In this document: one piece after another, positions 31,282 to 41,216 of the stretch
How positions within the stretch are numbered: position 1 is the first letter of the stretch
How the letters are laid out: each line of letters begins with the position of its first letter
Origin: Bacteroidota bacterium
GTDB taxonomy: Bacteria; Bacteroidota; Bacteroidia; Bacteroidales; PUMT01
Length of the DNA stretch: 64,000 bases
NCBI GenBank assembly: GCA_003554865.1
Contig: PWHJ01000122.1
Span: 122,398 to 186,397, forward strand
Direction: 5' to 3'
The notes under the pieces: generated by a model
Database searches by the model: none
The model's input: the letters and a program-made list of their open reading frames with translations, nothing else
What the model was told of the DNA's origin: nothing
Program-made: the position numbers and the translations under genes

Positions 31282-31893
31282 ATGCAATTATTTTATACCA
31301 ACCAGGTTGACGAAGCCGGTTGCGACGAGGCCGGGCGGGGGTGTCTGGCGGGACCGGTTGCAGGTGCGGCCGTTATTCTCCCTCCCGGATATTATAACCC
31401 TCTGCTGAAAGATTCAAAAAAACTGCCGGCAAAAACACGTAAAAAATTGAGACTTGAAATAGAAAAAAATGCTTTGGCATGGGCGGTAGCAATGGTACCT
31501 CCCGAAAGGATTGACAAGATAAATATTCTAAACGCTTCAATCGCTGCAATACATGAAGCTTTAGACAGGCTAAAAACCAAACCCGGGCATATTATAGTCG
31601 ACGGAAACCGCTTTAAGGGATATAAGAACATTCCTCACAAATGTATCGTCAAGGGAGACTCCAGGTACCAGTCGATCGCCGCAGCTTCAATACTTGCAAA
31701 AACACACAGGGATGAACTTATGGAAAAGCTTCACAAAAGCTTTCCCACATACAAGTGGGTAAAGAACAAAGGGTATCCAACCAGGGAGCATGTAAATGCA
31801 ATCTTTGAACACGGCATCAGCGAATACCATCGTAAATCATACAATATTAAAGAGATGCAGCTGAACCTGAAATTCCAGGATAACCAACACTAA
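31282..31893 (+). CDS. rnhB: Ribonuclease HII
   Basis: AGCDEAGRGCLAGPVAGAAVIL, DSKKLPAKTRKKL, VKGDSRYQSIAAASILAKTHRD. Confidence 0.96.
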   Translation: MQLFYTNQVDEAGCDEAGRGCLAGPVAGAAVILPPGYYNPLLKDSKKLPAKTRKKLRLEIEKNALAWAVAMVPPERIDKINILNASIAAIHEALDRLKTKPGHIIVDGNRFKGYKNIPHKCIVKGDSRYQSIAAASILAKTHRDELMEKLHKSFPTYKWVKNKGYPTREHVNAIFEHGISEYHRKSYNIKEMQLNLKFQDNQH

Positions 31894-31904
31894 TCCTATA
31901 AAAA

Positions 31905-32390
31905 ATGCCAAAACCACCTAATGTAATTATATATACAGACGGGGCAGCCCAGGGGAATCCCGGACCAGGAGGCTACGGAATTGTGTTAATTTCAGGAAAT
32001 CACCGCAAGGAGCTTTCCCAGGGATTTGAGCACACCACCAATAACCGGATGGAACTTATGGCCGTCATCGTTGCACTTGAATCACTCAAGATTCCGGGCA
32101 GCAAAGTTACCCTTTACACAGATTCCCGTTATGTTGCAGATGCAGTCGAAAAAGGATGGGTATTCGAATGGGAAAAGAAAAATTTCAAAAAGAGAAAAAA
32201 TCCGGACCTTTGGAAGCGCCTGCTAAAGGTCCTCAAAAAACACGATGTTAAATTTGTGTGGGTAAAAGGCCATTCAAACAATGTTGAAAACGAAAAGTGC
32301 GACCGGTTGGCAGTTGAGGCTTCACAAAAAAACAACCTTCTCAAGGATAAAGGATACTTTAACCAGGAAGACCCAAGAAACGGGGAATAG
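31905..32390 (+). CDS. rnhA: Ribonuclease HI
   Basis: [62 protein letters not shown]. Confidence 0.95.
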   Translation: MPKPPNVIIYTDGAAQGNPGPGGYGIVLISGNHRKELSQGFEHTTNNRMELMAVIVALESLKIPGSKVTLYTDSRYVADAVEKGWVFEWEKKNFKKRKNPDLWKRLLKVLKKHDVKFVWVKGHSNNVENEKCDRLAVEASQKNNLLKDKGYFNQEDPRNGE

Positions 32391-32680
32391 CAAATCCTGA
32401 AGGAAAAAAGTTGTCTCCCCGGCAGTTGCCCTAATGCAAGGGCTGATAAAGAAGGCTGCAACTGCAATATAAAAAGTCCTTCTTTTTCAAAAGTGACCGT
32501 ATATTATCCGTTTCCGTACAGCTTTGATTCACTGCAATAACGGCAACCATCTCCAAATATTACATTAGTGCCTGTATGTCAGCACCTTTAACTTAGTGGC
32601 ATAATAGTTGACTGAAAAATATAAGAAAAAATATTCAATATAATTCAACTTTATATAACCGGCATTAACTTAATTTTAAA

Positions 32681-35029
32681 ATGACCAGAAATTACTTTTT
32701 AATGGCTTTAAGGGCTCTTGCCGGAAATAAAACAACTGCCCTTATCAACATTTTTGGAATGGCCACAGGACTGGCAGCCTCTATCATCATTATGATGTAT
32801 GTTTTCACAGAAATCCGGACAGACAGATTTAATGAGAAATGCTATCAGATACACAGGCTTGATGTTGCCGATTTTTCAGTGATGGGGGCAGGCGTCGCCG
32901 GTCTCTTCAGGGATACCTACCCTGAAATTGAAGAATCGGTCAGGTTCAGCTTCGGCTTTTCCCCAGTTTTAAGATACAACGGCAATAACATCAGAGCCGA
33001 AGATTTTGTATTTGCCGATTCAACACTAAACAGGATTTTTACAATTGAATTTCTGCAAGGAGATCCTAAAGCGGCCCTTTCTGCTCCGTTTTCAATGGTG
33101 CTTACCCGTTCAGCCGCAGAGAAAATGTTTGGCAGGGATGCTGCCATTGGCAAAACCGTAAGGTTCAATAACAGCCACGATTTCACTGTTACCGGAGTAA
33201 TAGAGGATTACAAAAATTCACATATTTCAATGAACATAATTGGATCTTTTACCAGTCTGCCTGAGATATACAATGATCCCCAATTTGATGAATACCTGTT
33301 CAGCAACATGAATTACCCAACCTACTTTCTTCTTGGAGAGGGTGCTAATACCACAGAGCTTGCAGAAAAACTTGACACTCACATAAAGGATAGCTTCCCG
33401 GATCATTTCTCTATTAATCCGGGTTTCAGATTCAGTCTGAAAGGGCTGCACGAAATTTACTTTGACAGAAACCAGGAAGCAGGGTATTCGAAAACCGGCA
33501 ATCTTCAATTGATTTATATGTTATCAGCAGTGGCACTTTTTATAATACTTATAGCGGCCCTAAATTTTATTAACCTCTCAACAGCAAATGCTACAAACAG
33601 GGCAAAAGAGATAGGAATACGAAAGATGCTTGGAGCAGGCAGGAAAAAGATCATACTGCAATTCCTTACCGAATCCGTAATAATGTGCCTTGCCGCATTT
33701 ATTTTTGCAGTTGTGCTGGTGGAGCTTTTTATACCTGTTTTCAACAACCTGACCTCGGCAAATTTCACAACCGAACTGATAACAAAGCCTTCCACACTTT
33801 TAATATCTCTGGCTGGTGTAATTATTGTCGGTATACTTTCAGGTATTTATCCTGCATTCTACCTTTCATCTTTTGTGCCGGCTTCAATTTTAAAAGGTGA
33901 AAAAACAAGGGGAGAGGGGGCAATAAATTTCAGAAGGTTTTTCATTATACTGCAATTCACAATTTCAGTAACGCTAATAATCGGCACACTGGTTGCAAAT
34001 TCCCAGGTAAATTACCTTAAAAACAAAGAGCTTGGGTTCGATAAGGAAAATGTGGTAACACTGAGACTTAACAGTCAAATACTCGATAACTCGGATGCTT
34101 TCAAAGATGCAGTTTTAAGTTATCCCGGAGTTGAAAAATACTCCATGTCTAACAATATTCCCGGATTTATAAGTTGGTTCGAATCGTGGATTATAGATGA
34201 TGAGCTAAAACAGTTTAAATTCATGTCAGTTGACCCTGACTATCTTGATCTGATGGAGATAGAAATCCTCGAGGGAAGAAACTTCTCATGGGACAGGATA
34301 TCAGATGTCAATAACGGCTTTATAATAAATGAAGAGGCAGCAAGATATTTCGGATTTGACTCGCCATCAGGCAAAGAATTTGAAGTTGGAACGGGTAACC
34401 CTGCAAGGATACTGGGGGTTGTAAAAGATTTTCATTTCCGCTCGCTGCATGAACCTATCGGTCCGTTTGTAATGAATTGGAACCCCGACAACCTGCGGGT
34501 AGCCAACATAAAAATCAGCGGGGGCAACAACGGTGAAACCATAGAGCATATAAAAAAGGAGTGGGGAAAGTTCTCCCCTGCCTTTCCCTTTGAATTCGCA
34601 TTCCTGGAAGATCAAACCGATAATCTTTATCAAAGCGAAATGCGAATGGCAACTCTTTTCAGCTCCTTTGCCATTCTTGCCATAATAATTGCCTGTTTAG
34701 GTCTTTACGGTATTGCATCCTTTGTTGCCAACCAGCGAAAAAAGGAGATAGGTATCAGAAAAGTTATGGGTGCTTCTCCTGCCAGTATCATGCTGATGCT
34801 CTCAAGAGAGTTTGCCGTATGGGTGCTTATAGCAAACATCCTTGCCTGGCCTCTTGCCTATTTCATTGCAGGCAACTGGCTTGAAAATTTCCCCTACAGG
34901 ATATCACCCGGTCCGTCAATTTTTATTATAGCCGGTCTAATTGCCTTTGTTGTTGCAGTTGCAACGGTTGCCACAAGAGCTTTCAAAACGGCAAATATGA
35001 ATCCCGCACTTACTTTAAGGGATGAGTAA
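32681..35029 (+). CDS. ABC transporter permease (FtsX/MacB-like)
   Basis: MacB periplasmic core and two FtsX blocks (GIRKMLGAGRKKIILQFLTES; GIRKVMGASPASIMLMLS). Confidence 0.93.
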   Translation: MTRNYFLMALRALAGNKTTALINIFGMATGLAASIIIMMYVFTEIRTDRFNEKCYQIHRLDVADFSVMGAGVAGLFRDTYPEIEESVRFSFGFSPVLRYNGNNIRAEDFVFADSTLNRIFTIEFLQGDPKAALSAPFSMVLTRSAAEKMFGRDAAIGKTVRFNNSHDFTVTGVIEDYKNSHISMNIIGSFTSLPEIYNDPQFDEYLFSNMNYPTYFLLGEGANTTELAEKLDTHIKDSFPDHFSINPGFRFSLKGLHEIYFDRNQEAGYSKTGNLQLIYMLSAVALFIILIAALNFINLSTANATNRAKEIGIRKMLGAGRKKIILQFLTESVIMCLAAFIFAVVLVELFIPVFNNLTSANFTTELITKPSTLLISLAGVIIVGILSGIYPAFYLSSFVPASILKGEKTRGEGAINFRRFFIILQFTISVTLIIGTLVANSQVNYLKNKELGFDKENVVTLRLNSQILDNSDAFKDAVLSYPGVEKYSMSNNIPGFISWFESWIIDDELKQFKFMSVDPDYLDLMEIEILEGRNFSWDRISDVNNGFIINEEAARYFGFDSPSGKEFEVGTGNPARILGVVKDFHFRSLHEPIGPFVMNWNPDNLRVANIKISGGNNGETIEHIKKEWGKFSPAFPFEFAFLEDQTDNLYQSEMRMATLFSSFAILAIIIACLGLYGIASFVANQRKKEIGIRKVMGASPASIMLMLSREFAVWVLIANILAWPLAYFIAGNWLENFPYRISPGPSIFIIAGLIAFVVAVATVATRAFKTANMNPALTLRDE

Positions 35030-35078
35030 CAATGAATTTTTTGATATCCCCGCTCCTGCAAAAAAATAACCATCGATT

Positions 35079-35372
35079 CTATACGGTTTCCTCAACCTGC
35101 CAGACAAAGGCTCTGAGGCCCTGCTTTTCGGAGACGGAATTCAGCTTTTTAAGCATATCCAGCAGGGCAGGTACCGTTTCTTCTTCAACAACCGTAAGGG
35201 TGGCCGAATTCATTGCAGGCCAGGTGTGTGTGCCGTAATGGGGCTCGCCTTTGTCGCTCCCCCTTCCCTGAACATCCTCCCACATTGTAAACCCTCTTAT
35301 ATTTAAACGGTCAAGAATATGCATAACCTTTTCCATCAATGCCTGATTGTAAACTATAAAAACTGTCTTCAT
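35079..35372 (-). CDS. PII-like protein
   Basis: About 98 aa; MKTVFIVYNQALMEKVMHILDRLNIRGFTMWEDVQGRGS.. resembles the PII/GlnB fold pattern; downstream of the RND operon. Confidence 0.65.
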   Translation of the reverse strand: MKTVFIVYNQALMEKVMHILDRLNIRGFTMWEDVQGRGSDKGEPHYGTHTWPAMNSATLTVVEEETVPALLDMLKKLNSVSEKQGLRAFVWQVEETV

Positions 35373-35392
35373 ATATACTTAATTTATTTAAA

Positions 35393-35443
35393 ATGGAACA
35401 CTCATTGATAATCAATATATTATGATTACCGTGAGTGTTCCAT
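35393..35443 (-). repeat. Composite hairpin: 12-bp perfect inverted repeat enclosing a 6-bp inverted repeat
   Basis: ATGGAACACTCA (35393-35404) / TGAGTGTTCCAT (35432-35443); inner TAATCA/TGATTA. Confidence 0.8.
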
Positions 35444-35454
35444 GGGCTTATTGA

Positions 35455-38400
35455 TTACTCTCCGTTAAACCCCATTTCATGAGCCATTCGCTTTCTTTCA
35501 CGGCGAAGCCTGTTGGCACCGAAAGCCGAATATACCACGGGGATAAACAAAAGTGTCACCAGTGTTGAAAAGGCCAATCCGCCAATAATGGCAATACCCA
35601 TAGGCTGCCATATTTCTGCACCTTCTCCGATCCCGATTGCAAGAGGCATCATAGCCAGAATAGTTGTCAATGTTGTCATCAGAACAGGGCGTAACCTTGA
35701 TTTTCCTGAAATTATTATCGCCTGGGAAATTGCAAGGCCCCTGTCGCGCATAAGATTTATAAAATCTACAAGCACGATCCCGTTCTTAACCACTATACCT
35801 ACAAGCAGAACCGAGCCGATCAGTGATATAAGATTAAGAGTTGTCCCTGTTATAAACAGTGCAAGGAAAACACCGGTAAATGCAAACGGCAGTGAAAGCA
35901 TAATGATAAAAGGCGAGCGGAATGACTCAAACTGGGAGGCCATAACTATGTAAACAAGCATAATAACCAGAAGCAGTAATGTGAAAAGATCGGAAAAAGC
36001 TTCCTGCTGATCTTCCACAGTTCCTCCAATCTCAATGGTAGTGCCCTCCGGAGTATCTACCTGCCCCACTACTTTTTCAATATTCTCCACAGCTTCACCA
36101 AGGGCAACACCATGCAGCGACGAGCTTACCGTTATTGTACGCTGACGGTTCAGGCGCTCAATAACAGGTGGAGAAAGCCTTTCCTCAACCCATCCCAGCT
36201 CACGAAGGCGAATGGTCTCCATCCGACCTTGCGGGTTTTCATTGCCTTGCGGGTTTTCATTGTAGAAGAGGATGTTTTCAATATCCTCAATATTCTGCCG
36301 GTGCTCCTCACCATATCTTACAACAACATCAAACTCCTCCCCTGCTTCCCGGAAACGTGTGGCAGTGAAGCCTGCAATCCGGTTTCTGACATAATCTGCA
36401 GCCGTCGAGTACCGCAACCCGTGATCAGCAAGTTTCTCGCGGTCAAATTCCACCTCAAGCTGGGGACGGGGTCGATCCATACTTATCTCAATATCCCTTG
36501 TACCCTCAACTTCATCTATCCTTTCCGAAAGGACTTCTGCCAAATCCATGCTTGCATCAATATCATGGCCGGAAATTATAACCTCTATCTCACTTCCTCC
36601 CATCATCATTTGGCCCCCGCCAGGACCACCTCCCGGATAAACGCTGTATTCTACAATTTCGGGATACCGGGCCAGATCCTCCCTCATAAGATCGGCAATC
36701 TCAAAAATATCCCGATCTCGCTCGTTAATGGGAGTCATTCTAAATGTAAACTCAATAACATTCGGACCTGAGTCGTCAAAAATACCCTCACCCTGCCCTG
36801 CACTTGTGGATATAATTTCAATCTCGTCAGAATATTTTTCTCCTATATCCTCTTCAAGAATACGGGCAAACTCGGCAGTCTTTTCCACCTTATATCCCAT
36901 GGGCAGTTCTATTTCAGCTGATATTCGATCATTGTCGGCCATAGGCATAAATTCAGTTCCTACCACATTAAGCAACCCAAGACTGCCACCAAATGCAGCA
37001 ACAGCAATAATAACTACAACAATTCTTCTTCTCAGCGTCCAGCCCAAAATATTGCCATAAAATGAGTCAAGCCTTTTAAGAATATTTTGTGAAAAATCAG
37101 TAATCTTTCCCCCATATCCCTCTCTGCGATTATTCATGCGCAGCAGCTGGGAGGATAGCATCGGCGTCAGAGTAAGAGCGGCAATGGTTGAAATTGAGAC
37201 AACAAGTGTAACAATAAACCCAAGCTGGCGGAACATAATACCGCTAAGTCCGCCAACCATAGTTAGAGGCAAAAACACGGCAATAACAGTAAGAGTAGTT
37301 GCAACAACGGCAAGTCCCACTTCATTGGTACCGTAAACAGCCGCTTCCTTTGGAGTACTTCCCCTTTCTATATGCTTGGTTATATTCTCCAGTACCACTA
37401 TCGCATCGTCAACTACCATTCCGATAGCAAGTGTGAGTGAAGAAAGAGAAATTATATTAATAGTGTTTCCTGTTAGGTTAAGGTATATAAATGAAACAAT
37501 GAGCGATACAGGAATGGTAAGAATAATAATGAAGGTGGCCCTCCATCTTCCAAGAAAAAACAGCACTACAAGGACAACAAAAATCCCCGCATACAAAACT
37601 GTCTGCGTCAGACTGTCAATTGAATCAACAATGAATTCAGAGGTGTCCACAATAGTTGTCAGCTCCACATCGGGGGGCAGGGCCCCTTTTATCTGAGGTA
37701 ACCGCTCCATAATCTCACTTGATATTTCCACGGCATTAGCCCCCGATTGCTGCTGAACAGATATACGGGCACCGCGCTCACCATCGGTGCGCTCATCAAC
37801 CCTCATTTTTTCAAGAGTATCGTTTATCTCTGCAACATCTTCCAGCAACACTCTCCTTCCACCAAATGAAGATACAACCAGATCATTGAGCTCTTCGCTA
37901 AGATCAAAACGGCCTTCCACACGCACCGGATAATTCAGAGATCCGATATCCATATCACCTGCCGGACGATCAATATTCTCCTGACCTATCACTGCCCCGA
38001 GCTGTTCAACCGTCATATTGTAAGCTTCGAGCCTTTGGGGGTCGACGTTCACCTGTATTTCTCTTGTGGGACCGCCTCTGATATTAACAGCGCCCACACC
38101 GTCTATACGGTTGAGTTCATTTACAACCCGGTCGTCGAGTATTTGCCTCAAAGCGGGGTAGCTTTCATCAGCAGTAGCTGAAAGCACCATAACAGGGATC
38201 ATCCCCACGTCAAACTTGAAAAGATTAGGCTTTTCTGCCTCCTCAGGCAAAAAACGCTCAACACGGTCAATTACGTCCCTGATCTCATTGGCAGCCTCAT
38301 CCATATTAATGCCCCACTCGAACTCAAGAAATATTGTTGAATTGTTATCACGCGAAGTCGAGGATATTTCCCTTAAATTGCTCACCATTACAAGGTTATC

Positions 38401-38604
38401 CTCCAACACACGGGTTATATTCTCTTCAATATCCTCGGCATTGGCACCATCATATGTAGTATTTACAGTAATTATGGGAGGCTCGATTTCCGGATACAAA
38501 TCAATTGGCAAATAGAGATACGAGTAAACTCCAAATACCATTAACCCGACAAATACCAGCAGAGTGGTAATGGGCTTCTTTACGGAACTTTTTGTTATTT
38601 TCAT
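35455..38604 (-). CDS. RND efflux transporter permease (HAE1/AcrB-like)
   Basis: Full-length RND: KKPITTLLVFVGLMVFGVYSY, LAIGMVVDDAIVVLENI, GIVVKNGIVLVDFIN. Confidence 0.96.
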   Translation of the reverse strand: MKITKSSVKKPITTLLVFVGLMVFGVYSYLYLPIDLYPEIEPPIITVNTTYDGANAEDIEENITRVLEDNLVMVSNLREISSTSRDNNSTIFLEFEWGINMDEAANEIRDVIDRVERFLPEEAEKPNLFKFDVGMIPVMVLSATADESYPALRQILDDRVVNELNRIDGVGAVNIRGGPTREIQVNVDPQRLEAYNMTVEQLGAVIGQENIDRPAGDMDIGSLNYPVRVEGRFDLSEELNDLVVSSFGGRRVLLEDVAEINDTLEKMRVDERTDGERGARISVQQQSGANAVEISSEIMERLPQIKGALPPDVELTTIVDTSEFIVDSIDSLTQTVLYAGIFVVLVVLFFLGRWRATFIIILTIPVSLIVSFIYLNLTGNTINIISLSSLTLAIGMVVDDAIVVLENITKHIERGSTPKEAAVYGTNEVGLAVVATTLTVIAVFLPLTMVGGLSGIMFRQLGFIVTLVVSISTIAALTLTPMLSSQLLRMNNRREGYGGKITDFSQNILKRLDSFYGNILGWTLRRRIVVVIIAVAAFGGSLGLLNVVGTEFMPMADNDRISAEIELPMGYKVEKTAEFARILEEDIGEKYSDEIEIISTSAGQGEGIFDDSGPNVIEFTFRMTPINERDRDIFEIADLMREDLARYPEIVEYSVYPGGGPGGGQMMMGGSEIEVIISGHDIDASMDLAEVLSERIDEVEGTRDIEISMDRPRPQLEVEFDREKLADHGLRYSTAADYVRNRIAGFTATRFREAGEEFDVVVRYGEEHRQNIEDIENILFYNENPQGNENPQGRMETIRLRELGWVEERLSPPVIERLNRQRTITVSSSLHGVALGEAVENIEKVVGQVDTPEGTTIEIGGTVEDQQEAFSDLFTLLLLVIMLVYIVMASQFESFRSPFIIMLSLPFAFTGVFLALFITGTTLNLISLIGSVLLVGIVVKNGIVLVDFINLMRDRGLAISQAIIISGKSRLRPVLMTTLTTILAMMPLAIGIGEGAEIWQPMGIAIIGGLAFSTLVTLLFIPVVYSAFGANRLRRERKRMAHEMGFNGE
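36227..36262. repeat. Perfect 2x18-bp in-frame tandem duplication in the RND permease gene
   Basis: ccttgcgggttttcattg repeated twice; encodes NENPQGNENPQG region. Confidence 0.95.
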
Positions 38605-38670
38605 TTTACTATTCCTTCTTACTTATTTTTCCACTCAAACCAACCTCGACTTAAGCCTGGCTGCACATTT

Positions 38671-39705
38671 TTATTCCTCAACAATCACAGCAGATTCGTC
38701 AATTAGACGGGCCTGTCCGGCAACCACCAGTTCTTCGCCAACTTCAACTCCACCGTGGATAGCTATTTTTTCATCACCCAAACGCCCGGTCTCAACGGTA
38801 CGCCTTTTAGCTATTCCATCCTCAACAACAAAGACATATCTGTCGTCTGTCCCTCTCTGTCTCATAACAGCCACATCGGGAACTGTTATCATTTCCTGTT
38901 TTCCGAAATCAATCCCCACCCTTGAAAACATTCCGGGTCTTACAGTAAAATCATCGTTGTACACCTTCACCTCTATTGTAAAAGTTCTGCTGGCACGGTC
39001 AATCGTGGGATGAATATTATATACAGTGCCTTCAAATGTATTATCAGGATAAATGTCAAGATTTATCTTTGCGCCCATATTTTTCTCAACACGGGGAAAA
39101 TATACCTCCGAGATATCAATAAAAACTTTTAACGGGTTAAGCTTTTCGACCGTCAGTATTGCTGTTTTCCCTTCCTCAGTAGTAGGACTTCCGGTAAACA
39201 TCTCTCCATCGTCAAAAAACCTTCCTGTCACGAACCCGTCAACCGGCGAACGCAGCTGCGTGTTCCTGAGAAGATTCTCATAGTTTGCTTTTATTCTTTC
39301 ATGCTGATTCTCAACACGGTCGTATTCCTGTTGGGAAACCGAACCCACTTCAAGCAAAGTATCCAGGCGGGCAAGCTCTCTTTCAAGCTCATTTAACTGA
39401 ACCCTTGTATCATGGAGCTGAGTTTCGTCCATTTGCACAAGCAGCTCTCCCTCAGACACACGATCCCCCTCTTTCACAAAAATCTCGTCAATCCTGCCGG
39501 GATTTGCCGGACTGATATGATTCTTGTAAAACGGTTGTATGGTCCCGGTAAACCATGCCACCTCGTCAACTTCAGATTTTGTTACCTCCTCTGTTCTTAC
39601 CCTGATCGCTTCCTCTTCTTCCACTTCACCGTTCTCTGCCGGTGAACAGGAGGCCAATGCAACCACAGCAAAAAGAATTAGATTAAATAGTAAAGACTCT
39701 CTCAT
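38671..39705 (-). CDS. RND efflux membrane fusion protein (periplasmic adaptor), lipoprotein
   Basis: Lipobox ALASCSP; NHISPANPGRIDEIFVKEGDRVSEGELLVQMD; HlyD pattern. Confidence 0.95.
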   Translation of the reverse strand: MRESLLFNLILFAVVALASCSPAENGEVEEEEAIRVRTEEVTKSEVDEVAWFTGTIQPFYKNHISPANPGRIDEIFVKEGDRVSEGELLVQMDETQLHDTRVQLNELERELARLDTLLEVGSVSQQEYDRVENQHERIKANYENLLRNTQLRSPVDGFVTGRFFDDGEMFTGSPTTEEGKTAILTVEKLNPLKVFIDISEVYFPRVEKNMGAKINLDIYPDNTFEGTVYNIHPTIDRASRTFTIEVKVYNDDFTVRPGMFSRVGIDFGKQEMITVPDVAVMRQRGTDDRYVFVVEDGIAKRRTVETGRLGDEKIAIHGGVEVGEELVVAGQARLIDESAVIVEE

Positions 39706-39751
39706 TTCTTAAATATTATTTATTTTATTATTCTGTAAGCTCGTATTTTAT

Positions 39752-41092
39752 TTACTTTATTATTCCTGTAACTTTTTTGTATTCGGTCATTTCTGAAAGA
39801 TATTCAAACATTGCCTGTTTTAAGCTGAGTCTTGCCTCGGTAAGATCAGTCTCGCTGTCTCTGAGCTCCGTAATATTCCCGGTTCCTGATCTGTACCTTG
39901 TACGTGCAATTTCGTATCCCCTTTCGGCAAGCTCTACATTCTCTTTTCTGGATTCAACCTCCTCAATAGCTTTTTCCATATTTTTAAGGGAGTTTGTCGC
40001 TGCCATACCAAGGTTATCTCTCATATACTCTTTTTGCATCTCTGCCTGTTTCATTGAAACTTTCATTTGCTGCTCCCTGTTTCTATAAGTAAATCCGGTA
40101 AATATGGGTATATTAATACTGAAGCCAGCTGACACGGAAGTAACCCAGTTATAATCCATAACATCCAAGTCATCACTCTGGGCCTGTGTCTGTAAATTAC
40201 CGAATCCACTAACAGTAGGCAGTCTTTGCCTGCGTAACATTTCGTATTGCCTCTCAAGCATCTGCTTCTCAAGATCCATTTGTTGTAACTCACTGCTGGC
40301 GGTCACGTCAATATCTTCCTGGGTATCTGCAATAACATGAATATACTCATCTTTATATTCATCCAGTTCGCCATCTAGTTCAATCTCAACTTCATTGCTT
40401 ACCCCCATAAGTATCTGCAATCTTAGAACAGCCATACGAAAATTATTTTCGGCATCGACAACCGAGGGCTCTAGATTTCTAACTCTCACCTCAGCACTTA
40501 TCTTATCATATTCAGAAACCACACCCTGCTCATACATGCTTTTCACATTTTCCAGGTTAGTTTTGGCATTTTCATAGCTGGTTTTCATAACCTTTTCTGC
40601 TTCCCTGGCAAGCAGGGCTGAAAAAAAAGCATCCATAACATCTGCTGTAAGCTCTTGTCTGTTGCCCCGTGCAGCTTCAACCGCCATCTCAATATCCTTT
40701 TCACTGATTTCAATACTTTTGAGCAGGGGTGCCGAATACAAGGGCATTGAAGCACTAAACCCGGCATCATAACTGTGTTTTGATCCGATCTCAATATAAT
40801 CTCCCATCGGATGGCCTGGCTCGAGAAATATAACAGGTCTTTTTATATTGCCTGTATAACTGGCACTTGCATCCACATGAGGTAAAAACTCCCCTCTGTT
40901 TTCACTCAGTGCATACTCTTTTTTCACAATTTCCTGTTCAGCGATCTTCACGGTAGGATTCTCTGAAATTGCAATTTCAATCGCCTCTTCAAGATCAATT
41001 GACAATTTATCTTGCTGGGCATAAACCGTTCCGAATATAAGGAACATTAAAAAAGCTGCTATTATGTATTTTTTCGAGATACTTAAGCACAT
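39752..41092 (-). CDS. TolC family outer membrane efflux protein
   Basis: LSIDLEEAIEIAISENPTVKIAEQEI, paired TolC repeats; start chosen at MCLSISKKYI. Confidence 0.93.
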   Translation of the reverse strand: MCLSISKKYIIAAFLMFLIFGTVYAQQDKLSIDLEEAIEIAISENPTVKIAEQEIVKKEYALSENRGEFLPHVDASASYTGNIKRPVIFLEPGHPMGDYIEIGSKHSYDAGFSASMPLYSAPLLKSIEISEKDIEMAVEAARGNRQELTADVMDAFFSALLAREAEKVMKTSYENAKTNLENVKSMYEQGVVSEYDKISAEVRVRNLEPSVVDAENNFRMAVLRLQILMGVSNEVEIELDGELDEYKDEYIHVIADTQEDIDVTASSELQQMDLEKQMLERQYEMLRRQRLPTVSGFGNLQTQAQSDDLDVMDYNWVTSVSAGFSINIPIFTGFTYRNREQQMKVSMKQAEMQKEYMRDNLGMAATNSLKNMEKAIEEVESRKENVELAERGYEIARTRYRSGTGNITELRDSETDLTEARLSLKQAMFEYLSEMTEYKKVTGIIK

Positions 41093-41216
41093 ATTTAAAT
41101 GATTTAATATTATGACTGCAAAAAAAGGTTTTTGCTGAAGGTGAAATCCATTCTTTTTAAAAGAAGTCAGCGGGCAAGATAACAAACCCTGCAGGTTTTC
41201 TTAACCTTAATCCCTC

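Noticed and set aside
36112-36771. 219-aa plus-strand ORF opposite the RND permease
   Set aside because: Antisense shadow ORF of a well-supported transporter gene.
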